DNA from: Candidatus Izemoplasmatales bacterium
GTDB lineage: Bacteria > Bacillota_I > Bacilli_A > Izemoplasmatales > Hujiaoplasmataceae
Length of the DNA stretch: 14,345 bases
Direction of reading: 5' to 3'
Assembly: GCA_028699855.1 (NCBI GenBank)
Contig: JAQVTV010000012.1
Span: 1 to 14,345, forward strand
The notes below the pieces were generated by a model that was given only the letters and a program-made list of their open reading frames with translations, ran no database searches and was not told the origin of the DNA. The position numbers and the translations under genes were made by a program. Below, piece after piece: positions 1 to 6,226 of this stretch. Position 1 is the first letter of the stretch. Every line of letters starts with the position of its first letter.

Positions 1-800
1 AAAATTCCCGAACGATCGGTGCCTTGTATCGTCAAATTGGAAATGGTTTTGCCATTGCCGTTGAAAGTTCGCGTAAAGTTGTGATTCACATATCCCCATG
101 AGAAACCGGTAAAATCAAGATCATTCGCCAAATAAAAGACAGGACCCGTATCGCTCCCGATATGGCCGGTTGTCACGAGTTCATGGAACTCAGCGGTCGT
201 GCGAACGGCTGTCCCCTCGGGCTCTGGGACATCTTCGATCCAATACGCATAAAGGATCAAATTCCCTTGTACGGTATCAACTGAGAAATCCCATTCGTTG
301 AGATAGGCCGCTTCACGATACCATCCCGCAAAAACAAAGCCATCCCGAGTCGGGGGAATGGGGGCGTCGATCAAAGAGCCATGAGTCAAATCATGATAAC
401 CACTCGTCGGTGTGCCGCCAACCCCATTGAAAGATACCGAGTAAAGCGCCTCGGTTGTTGGCTTGGTAGTCGTCGGTAAGAAGGTCGTCGGCGCATGTGT
501 CGTCGGCGTGATTGTCGTTGGCTCATGCGATGTCACCGCATGAGTCGTCGGCACTTCTGTGGTCGGAACCACAGTCGTCGGCGACTGCGTCGTCAAATCA
601 GTTGTCAGTACCGATGACGTGGGTATGGATGTCGATGAAACATAGGTTGTCGGGGTTTCGTTCGTGACAACCTGTGTTGTGGAATCAGAAGATACAATCG
701 TGCTTGGAAAGGTCGTTTGATCATTGCATGCCGCAATAGCCAATGTCAGAAAAACGGCGAAGCCAACCATGATTAATTTGATACGTTTTGTCTTGTTCAA
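1..800 (-). CDS. Secreted lipoprotein with Thr/Pro stalk, InlB B-repeat and start of a beta-helix domain (C-terminus beyond window)
   Basis: I read this frame open from a TTG start at 800 to the window edge, about 266 codons. The TTG is preceded by GAGG about 9 nt upstream, and it places a short basic n-region and hydrophobic core ahead of a lipobox ending IAAC (Cys about residue 24), so export and lipid anchoring are expected. Residues about 28-98 are a low-complexity stalk rich in PTT/TT units, as in surface spacers. Residues about 102-168 form one Listeria-Bacteroides (Flg_new/InlB B-repeat) module, with the typical SVSFNG..GG start, a central FAGWY and a closing LYAYW. After a short linker, the last ~70 residues contain FNGNGKTISNLTI, the signature of GLUG/right-handed beta-helix surface domains. 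The likely role is adhesion or polymer binding at the cell surface; the ligand is unknown. The true C-terminus is not visible. Confidence 0.85.
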   Translation of the reverse strand, partial: MNKTKRIKLIMVGFAVFLTLAIAACNDQTTFPSTIVSSDSTTQVVTNETPTTYVSSTSIPTSSVLTTDLTTQSPTTVVPTTEVPTTHAVTSHEPTTITPTTHAPTTFLPTTTKPTTEALYSVSFNGVGGTPTSGYHDLTHGSLIDAPIPPTRDGFVFAGWYREAAYLNEWDFSVDTVQGNLILYAYWIEDVPEPEGTAVRTTAEFHELVTTGHIGSDTGPVFYLANDLDFTGFSWGYVNHNFTRTFNGNGKTISNLTIQGTDRSGI

Positions 801-839
801 TGAATATTCCTCGCTCAAATAGATGATTTGCGAATGTGA

Positions 840-851
840 GAAAACGTTTTC
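840..851. promoter_or_regulatory. LacI/CcpA-type operator palindrome
   Basis: GAAAACGTTTTC is a perfect 12-bp palindrome placed just downstream of the -10 at 860-865, where a bound repressor would block initiation. The CG-centred A/T-armed form is that of LacI-GalR family operators and resembles a catabolite-responsive element except at its outermost bases. This suggests sugar-controlled expression of the surface lipoprotein; which regulator binds cannot be told from the sequence. Confidence 0.6.
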
Positions 852-859
852 GCGCCTTC

Positions 860-888
860 ATAATACATTATGAAAAGCGCTAAGTCAA
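860..888 (-). promoter_or_regulatory. Sigma-A-type promoter of the surface lipoprotein
   Basis: Reading the minus strand, a -35 TTGACT (883-888) and a -10 TATTAT (860-865) are separated by exactly 17 nt and lie about 60 nt upstream of the TTG start at 800. Both hexamers are close to consensus. Confidence 0.75.
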
Positions 889-1059
889 CGGGTTTTATCG
901 CATTTGTCCAAAAAACAAGACATCGTCTATTATGTCGCACGATTTATGTTTCATTTGATTGGATGATTACAAATGGATGATATACACCGATTTCCAACCT
1001 CATCTAGTGCGACTCATCGGTTGTCATTGATACCTGAAACGTACGACTGTTTCGTGCGT
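889..1059. other. Intergenic stretch without recognisable gene
   Basis: This lies between the lipoprotein promoter and the terminator of the next minus-strand unit. I see only a small inverted repeat (GAAAC...GTTTC around 1036-1053) and no convincing coding frame or RNA fold. Confidence 0.5.
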
Positions 1060-1089
1060 AAAAAAACACCCCCGTAAACGAAGGGTGTT
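1060..1089 (-). terminator. Rho-independent terminator of the Nudix/membrane-protein unit
   Basis: On the minus strand, AACACCC pairs with GGGTGTT (1083-1089 with 1065-1071) and is followed directly by a run of seven T (1060-1066). It sits about 50 nt beyond the stop codon of the 102-residue membrane protein. Confidence 0.85.
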
Positions 1090-1138
1090 GATGTCCTCAA
1101 ATACTAGTTCGTGAATGACTCTCTTACTTTGAATGTGG

Positions 1139-1447
1139 TCAAAGTTTATAGTCTTCAGGATCGATTTTGAATGAGTCCTCATCGTAGAGTGCTTGATTGA
1201 TTTTTTGAGATGGCTCTGATTGTATTTCATCTTTGATTTGTACTAATGTATTGCTCTTATCAGAATCAGTAGTCCCAGGTTTACCCGCCTGTTTGAATGA
1301 AGAGATGAACGATATCACGATAATCACACTGAAAACCCGTGAAATGCCATCCCATGTGGCTTCATCCAGATTCACACTTGCACGAATCATGCGCGAAACG
1401 ATAAAAGCGACAATCATTATGAAAGCAAAATAGTGGCGTTTCTTCAT
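1139..1447 (-). CDS. Small two-helix membrane protein of unknown function
   Basis: The product is 102 residues and belongs to no family I recognise. Residues about 4-22 and 33-51 are hydrophobic and likely form two membrane helices joined by a short loop (ASVNLDEATWDG). The remaining half is a polar, acidic tail (DSDKSN...DEIQSEP...DEDSFKIDPEDYKL), probably cytoplasmic or peripheral. Its ATG overlaps the TGA stop of the upstream Nudix gene as ATGA (1444-1447), the classic arrangement for translational coupling, and a shared terminator follows. It is therefore likely made with the Nudix protein, and it may work beside it at the membrane. That last point is inference only. Confidence 0.7.
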   Translation of the reverse strand: MKKRHYFAFIMIVAFIVSRMIRASVNLDEATWDGISRVFSVIIVISFISSFKQAGKPGTTDSDKSNTLVQIKDEIQSEPSQKINQALYDEDSFKIDPEDYKL

Positions 1448-2565
1448 GAGGACTTCTTTCTAGCGCTTTTTGATTTCGGTTCGATATCCAGGAAAGCCTT
1501 GACATCATCGAGCGCAAACAATCGATAGTGGGGATGATAATGTTGTTTGAATGCAAGAGAATGAGATGGGGCGCTGTCGACTTGATCTATCCAGCGATCG
1601 AGTTGATCACATATGGTGGTGACATCGATTTTTTTGGGATATTTCTTGTGAAAATGGCATAACAGCGCAAGTTGATCGATAAGTGTAATATCGCTATCTT
1701 GCGCGTTTTTCGACTTCTCTATCGCTCGGAGAAACAGATGGGCGAAGGTGGCGCAGTCTACGATACCTTCCCGTATCACATCCAGTGAGACCCAACACCA
1801 GTCGGAGTTGATTTGATGAACGAGCGGCACACGAGATTTTCCCTCTTGCAGTTCCTTGATGAGTGAGTCGATGATCCTTTCATGTGTGTATGTCGAACTG
1901 AAATGGCGGGGACCAAACACGCCCTGATAAATAATCTTCAAATAATCTGCGGTTTCACTTTTCGGGAAAATCGAATGGAAAGTTTGATAGATACCAGAAA
2001 CAACTTGGCCTTCAGGTGTCCGAGACAGGATTTTTCCCATGTGCATGAGTGAATGACGATATATTTTTTTGTCAAGGAGGGACTCGATGCGGAAAAAGCG
2101 GTCACGTAACACGTCGACATAACCTTCGGTGCGAACGAAGCGTTTGAACTCGCGATAGGGCAAAAAGCGATAATCGACGGTCTCATTTTCACATAAAATC
2201 ACCCTTGGGTGCGGGTGGCCGATCCATACAAGAAACGACTCGATCATCGCGTTACGCGTGACACAAGTATCGATATGTTCAATCATACTCGGATTGGCCG
2301 TCAATCCGGTCTCTTCTTTGAGTTCTCTGAGTGCTCCTTCTACCATGGATTCTCCCATCATAATGGAGCCACCCGTGATTTCCCAATAGTGACCGTAATG
2401 CTTCTTCGGATGACGCTTCGTGATGAGTACTTCGCCCAATGAATTAACCGAGTAGATCTCCACCACCCGATGATATACGCCTTCAGGTATGGCATCGCCT
2501 CTTTTTATGGGTTGATCCAGGGGTTTTCCATTACAATCTATTCCATCCCACCATTCATCTCGCAT
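1444..2565 (-). CDS. Nudix hydrolase fused to an uncharacterised C-terminal domain
   Basis: The product is 373 residues. I chose ATG 2565 over the upstream TTG at 2580 because GAGGTG sits 5 nt before the ATG. Residues about 1-160 are a Nudix domain with the N-terminal style of IDI-like Nudix proteins (EWWDGIDCNGKPL..., then YHRVVEIYSVNSLGEVLITKR). The Nudix box at about 66-88 fits GX5EX7REUXEEXGU fully (G..E..RELKEETGL), so the metal-binding Glu residues are present and hydrolysis of a diphosphate linked to another moiety is expected; the substrate is unknown. Residues about 165-370 are a mostly helical region with the motif YQGVFGPRHF (about 213-222). It resembles, from memory, a family of stand-alone hypothetical Firmicute proteins carrying a KLIYQ-x-x-FGxxH motif; I cannot verify this here. 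The gene is coupled to the small membrane protein downstream. Confidence 0.85.
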   Translation of the reverse strand: MRDEWWDGIDCNGKPLDQPIKRGDAIPEGVYHRVVEIYSVNSLGEVLITKRHPKKHYGHYWEITGGSIMMGESMVEGALRELKEETGLTANPSMIEHIDTCVTRNAMIESFLVWIGHPHPRVILCENETVDYRFLPYREFKRFVRTEGYVDVLRDRFFRIESLLDKKIYRHSLMHMGKILSRTPEGQVVSGIYQTFHSIFPKSETADYLKIIYQGVFGPRHFSSTYTHERIIDSLIKELQEGKSRVPLVHQINSDWCWVSLDVIREGIVDCATFAHLFLRAIEKSKNAQDSDITLIDQLALLCHFHKKYPKKIDVTTICDQLDRWIDQVDSAPSHSLAFKQHYHPHYRLFALDDVKAFLDIEPKSKSARKKSS

Positions 2566-2608
2566 TAGAACACCTCGCAAAGATAAATTGCTTTATTCAG
2601 CCGATATC

Positions 2609-2636
2609 ATTGTACACTATTTTTCCTGAAACACAA
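2609..2636 (-). promoter_or_regulatory. Promoter of the Nudix unit
   Basis: On the minus strand, -35 TTGTGT (2631-2636) and -10 TACAAT (2609-2614) are 16 nt apart and about 44 nt upstream of the ATG at 2565. The -10 matches five of six consensus positions. Confidence 0.5.
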
Positions 2637-2723
2637 AGTCGTTTTTCTATGTAAAGAAATCATTCTCGATCAGATAACGTGGATTTACCCCAGCAATATC
2701 ATGTAAATACGCGTAACCAAATC

Positions 2724-2750
2724 ATTATTTTTTCACTAAAACTAAATAAT
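2724..2750. promoter_or_regulatory. Inverted repeat in the divergent region ahead of the polyphosphate operon
   Basis: ATTATTT (2724-2730) and AAATAAT (2744-2750) form a 7-bp perfect inverted repeat with a 13-nt loop, about 70 nt upstream of the ATG at 2822. It could be a regulator site. AATAAT at 2745-2750 is a possible -10, but no good -35 accompanies it, so I could not fix the operon promoter. Confidence 0.25.
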
Positions 2751-2821
2751 TCCGACACAGTATTCACATGATCGAGGATTATGATGGAGCCATACATTCA
2801 TTATTGATTAGAGAGGTCTAT

Positions 2822-4504
2822 ATGAAAAAAATCCTATCTGTTTGCGCACTGTCATGGATTGCATTATGCTTCGGCTGCGCACTCGATGGCCACGATCAAC
2901 CAAGGACCGTGGTGGTTCAACCTGAAGACATCACGAATATTGCTTCGACCTATATTGATGACATTGTTTTTGATGTTGAAGGCATATCATCGTCGAATCA
3001 TATTGCCGTCATCAGCGATCATTGCATTCGGATTGGTGAGGCTGGCGATTATCGATTATCTGGCAGCCATCCTGATTCTCAAGTGATTGTGGATGCGGGC
3101 GATGATGATACCGTCCGTCTCGTCTTTGATGACCTTCAACTTACAAGTCTCAACAGCCCCCCGATTCTGATTCAAAATGCGAAAAAAGTGATTATCTATC
3201 TGATGCCAGGGACGGAGAATTCACTTCAAGATTCCGCTGCTTCACAATCTGAAGAACGAGCGTGTCTTTTTAGTCGCGACGATCTGACGATCACAGGAGA
3301 AGGTAGCCTTGAGATCAATGCAAATCTCAATCATGGCATCAAAGCCAACGATGACTTACTTATATGGAATACGACATTGAACATCGATGCCACAAATCAC
3401 GCCATCTCCGTACATAACCAATTAGGGATGTCGGGTGCGTCCATCACGCTCACGTCAGGAGGTGATGGTATTCATGTAGAAAACGACACCGAGCCCCTTG
3501 TATCCCTGTTGCATATCGATTCAGGCTCCCTCGTTATCACTTCCGCTCAGGATTCCTTGAGCAGTTCCGGAGAAATATGGATCACAGGTGGAACCTTGAA
3601 TCTGACTTCTGGCGTCAACTCAACGAGTGCCACCACAAGCATGAAGGGGATCAAAGCATCACATACCATTTGGCTGAGCGGTGGCACCTACGTGATCCGA
3701 TCTCAAGAAGACGGAATTCATTCCAACGGACAGATAACGATTGACGGTGGTGAATATTCAATTTCCGCGAAAGATGATGGAATCCACGCTGATAATCAAC
3801 TGATAATCAACGGCGGAACAATCACAATCAGTGAATCCTATGAGGGTATTGAAAGCAAGGATATCGTGATCATGGGCGGTCTGATTACGATCAAATCCAG
3901 TGACGATGGTGTCAACGCTACTGGTGATCACACAACTACTCCGGGTCAATTTCGACCCGGAGGCATGATGGAACAAGGTAATGGAAGTCTCTTAATTGAA
4001 GGCGGGACTCTGATCATCAATGCTTACGGTGATGGCATTGATGTCAACGGTTCTATCAAAATGACTGACGGATTGGTATTGATTTCCGGACCGACATCCA
4101 GCAATAATGGCGCGATCGATTACGACAATTCGTTTTCCATTACTGGTGGAACCCTCGTCGCCTGCGGATCTGCTGGTATGGCACAAAATGTCAGTTCAGC
4201 CACGAACCAAGCATCGATTCTCGTCAATCTGCCTTCTTCTCAATCCGTATTCTTCAGGATTGTGGATGCAAGCGGAGAAAACATCGTCACTTTCTATCCG
4301 GGTAAATCATGTCAATCATTTCTCGTTTCATCTCCAAAGCTTCAAAGAAACACAACTTATTCAATCTATTATGGTGGCACTATGACGAATACAGTGGAAA
4401 AAATCGGTGGATTGTACCTCGATGGCACATATTCTAGTGGTACATTCTACCAAACGGTCACACTAAACTCCTCGATTACAAATCTCGGTTCCGTGAGGCG
4501 TTAA
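2822..4504 (+). CDS. Secreted Cthe_2159-like carbohydrate-binding beta-helix protein
   Basis: The product is 560 residues. The frame extends upstream to 2768, but ATG 2822 is preferred because GAGAGG lies 5 nt before it and the protein then opens with a signal peptide (MKKILSV...). A Cys at residue 19 (LCFGC) makes lipid anchoring possible, though the lipobox is not canonical. The body is a long right-handed parallel beta-helix: repeated rungs such as LTITGEGSLEI, GGTYVIRSQEDGIHSNGQITIDGG, SAKDDGIHADNQLIINGG and KSSDDGVNATGD, with recurrent acidic DDG(I/V) turns. This is the pattern of Pfam Cthe_2159 (formerly DUF4353), whose founding member is a calcium-binding beta-helix protein reported to bind cellulose and polygalacturonate. 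The last ~100 residues form a separate beta-rich tail. It heads the VTC/DUF4956 operon, so a role in binding an extracellular polymer next to that membrane module is plausible. Confidence 0.85.
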   Translation: MKKILSVCALSWIALCFGCALDGHDQPRTVVVQPEDITNIASTYIDDIVFDVEGISSSNHIAVISDHCIRIGEAGDYRLSGSHPDSQVIVDAGDDDTVRLVFDDLQLTSLNSPPILIQNAKKVIIYLMPGTENSLQDSAASQSEERACLFSRDDLTITGEGSLEINANLNHGIKANDDLLIWNTTLNIDATNHAISVHNQLGMSGASITLTSGGDGIHVENDTEPLVSLLHIDSGSLVITSAQDSLSSSGEIWITGGTLNLTSGVNSTSATTSMKGIKASHTIWLSGGTYVIRSQEDGIHSNGQITIDGGEYSISAKDDGIHADNQLIINGGTITISESYEGIESKDIVIMGGLITIKSSDDGVNATGDHTTTPGQFRPGGMMEQGNGSLLIEGGTLIINAYGDGIDVNGSIKMTDGLVLISGPTSSNNGAIDYDNSFSITGGTLVACGSAGMAQNVSSATNQASILVNLPSSQSVFFRIVDASGENIVTFYPGKSCQSFLVSSPKLQRNTTYSIYYGGTMTNTVEKIGGLYLDGTYSSGTFYQTVTLNSSITNLGSVRR

Positions 4505-4506
4505 TC

Positions 4507-5223
4507 ATGAGTCACATGTTTATTCGCTATGAAGAAAAATATCTTGTCCATGCGTCCAAAAAAAAAATATTGCAGAAATATCTCGAGAAACACCTCGCAC
4601 GTGATCGCTTTTCCCTAATGGATAATGGATATCGCGTGTACAGCATATATTTCGATACTCATGACCATCACATCATTCATCAGTCGATTGAACACCCGAA
4701 ATATAAAGAAAAAATGCGAATACGTGCCTACGAACTCCCCACTGCAACAACCCGAGTATACCTTGAACTCAAGAAGAAAGATCATGCGCGGATAAGCAAA
4801 CGAAGGATCTGTCTTTCGCTAGATGATGCTCTAGCTTTTGTCGCAGGAACGTGTTGTCCTACATTTGATGACTATCAGAACACACAGATCACACGAGAAC
4901 TCGATTATTACCTTCATACCCATTTGTTAACTCCTAGCTATCTCATCAGTTACCAACGGGTGGCATTTCATAATCTTGACGGAAGTCTCCTCAGAATCAC
5001 CTTTGATGATGATATCACGTACAATAGTGATCCTCGAGATCTCATTGATTTCAAGGGGAGAGTCATCCTAGATAAGGAATATTCGCTTATGGAAGTCAAA
5101 ACGGAACACAATTACCCCCTTTGGCTTACTAACAAACTCTCAGAACTCAAACTATCCAGTCTATCATTTTCAAAATACGGCAATGCCTATAAAAATACCT
5201 TGACAGGAGTTGAACACAGATGA
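4507..5223 (+). CDS. VTC-domain polyphosphate polymerase
   Basis: The product is 238 residues with no membrane segment, the size of a lone VTC catalytic domain. It starts 2 nt after the preceding stop codon with GTGAGG upstream; a second ATG at 4516 is a less likely start. The landmarks of the triphosphate tunnel fold occur in order: RYEEKY at 7-12, YFD at 48-50, KEKMRIRAY at about 67-75, ELKKK at 87-91, SKRR at 97-100, SYQR at 148-151, RITFDDD at 163-169, MEVK at 195-198 and SKYG at 222-225. In yeast VTC4 the equivalent basic residues line a tunnel that binds polyphosphate and the Glu binds the metal, making polyphosphate from ATP. No key position appears lost. It overlaps the DUF4956 membrane protein by 4 nt, which suggests the soluble enzyme is held at the membrane by that partner. 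Confidence 0.9.
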   Translation: MSHMFIRYEEKYLVHASKKKILQKYLEKHLARDRFSLMDNGYRVYSIYFDTHDHHIIHQSIEHPKYKEKMRIRAYELPTATTRVYLELKKKDHARISKRRICLSLDDALAFVAGTCCPTFDDYQNTQITRELDYYLHTHLLTPSYLISYQRVAFHNLDGSLLRITFDDDITYNSDPRDLIDFKGRVILDKEYSLMEVKTEHNYPLWLTNKLSELKLSSLSFSKYGNAYKNTLTGVEHR

Positions 5224-5906
5224 TTCTCAACATATTTCTGCTCTCAACAGATGAACTCTCGTTGGGAACAGTATTAATCGTGATGCTTTTCGCGGTGTTG
5301 CTCGGTGGCATCTTGACGATGACATATGCTTTCACGCACCGTCTGGAAGGATTTGATCGATCGTTTTGCGTCACATTGCTGATGCTTCCCATTGTTGTCT
5401 CAGTGATTATCATGTTGGTTTCTAACAACATCGCGCGCGCCTTTAGTCTCGCGGGCGTATTTACACTTATACGCTTTCGTTCCACATTATCCGATACCAA
5501 AGACATCACCTTCATTTTCGCATCTGTGGCCATCGGTTTAATTTGTGGCATGGGTTATACAGGTTACGGAATCGTGGTCGCACTCTTTATCGCGTTATTG
5601 ATGGGTTTGCTTCATATCATTCATTTCGATGCAGAAACTGAATCGAGAGCCAGACTGAAAATAGTCATACCTGAAAGCTTGAATTACCCTCACGCTTTCG
5701 ATTCGGTCTTCATGAAATACCTTAAGTCATATAAACTAAACCGAGTGAAGACAACTGATTTCGGCACCACTTTCGAACTGACTTACGATATCCAATTCAA
5801 ACCTGATATCAATCAGAAGGGTTTTCTCGATGATCTCAGGGTTAAAAATAGCAATCTCAATATTGCATTGACGTCCGCATATGTCGCTCAAGTCACAGAA
5901 TCTTGA
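5220..5906 (+). CDS. DUF4956 membrane protein, partner of the VTC enzyme
   Basis: The product is 228 residues. The ATG overlaps the TGA of the VTC gene (ATGA at 5220-5223), so the two are translationally coupled. Four hydrophobic segments lie at about 16-37, 50-67, 97-112 and 116-135. Between the second and third is the conserved DUF4956 core, AFSLAGVFTLIRFRSTL..DTKDI..IF, at about 74-100, with paired Arg residues. Residues about 145-228 form a soluble, probably cytoplasmic alpha/beta tail. DUF4956 proteins are common neighbours of bacterial VTC proteins but their biochemical role is not settled. By analogy with the membrane domain of the eukaryotic VTC complex, this one could anchor the polymerase or pass its product across the membrane; that is inference. 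No terminator was found directly after the gene. Confidence 0.85.
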   Translation: MILNIFLLSTDELSLGTVLIVMLFAVLLGGILTMTYAFTHRLEGFDRSFCVTLLMLPIVVSVIIMLVSNNIARAFSLAGVFTLIRFRSTLSDTKDITFIFASVAIGLICGMGYTGYGIVVALFIALLMGLLHIIHFDAETESRARLKIVIPESLNYPHAFDSVFMKYLKSYKLNRVKTTDFGTTFELTYDIQFKPDINQKGFLDDLRVKNSNLNIALTSAYVAQVTES

Positions 5907-6226
5907 TTATCGATCTCATGCACGATACAACCACAAGGAATACGAAAGACTCTCTAGCTTATTTTCGAGATAGTAGTACAAAATGTTTTAAAATGTAGGA
6001 GTATTTCTTGCTCATTACATCTGGCAATCACTTCAAAGAGGTAATAATTCTTAGGCTGTCCTTTTTTGATGAAGTTGAACAGGAAAAATAGTTGAGATAG
6101 TGTAGGTGGCCTCGCAAATAAAGAACCACATCCGTTAAGATGTGGTCCGATGGTATTCTGTGTGACGGCCTTGAGATAATCGTTGATGCTATCGATAATT
6201 TCAACATCGAAAAGGATGACCCATCC
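5907..6226. other. Convergent intergenic region between the polyphosphate operon and the BspA-like gene
   Basis: The only clear element is the minus-strand terminator hairpin at 6125-6146. The plus operon has no obvious hairpin with a T-tract. On the minus strand, the reading frame of the BspA-like gene stays open for 90 further codons after its TAA, down to a TAG at 5954-5956 (see findings). Confidence 0.5.
6113..6146 (-). terminator. Rho-independent terminator of the BspA-like gene
   Basis: ACCACATC (6125-6132) and GATGTGGT (6139-6146) form an 8-bp perfect stem with a 6-nt loop. On the minus strand it is followed by TTCTTTATTT, an imperfect but T-rich tail. It lies about 80 nt past the TAA at 6227. 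Confidence 0.7.

Noticed and set aside
871..888. Second LacI-type operator around AGCGCT overlapping the -35
   Set aside because: Only the central six bases are symmetric; the arms do not match each other or the operator at 840-851.
2566..2580. TTG 2580 as start of the Nudix gene
   Set aside because: ATG 2565 has a well-spaced GAGGTG, and this Shine-Dalgarno lies inside the five extra codons.
2768..2821. Start of the beta-helix protein at ATG 2768
   Set aside because: No ribosome binding site fits it as well as GAGAGG before ATG 2822, and only the later start gives a proper signal peptide.
5941..5975. Possible terminator of the polyphosphate operon
   Set aside because: Only a 4-5 bp weak stem (TCTC/GAGA) and no T-run after it on the plus strand.
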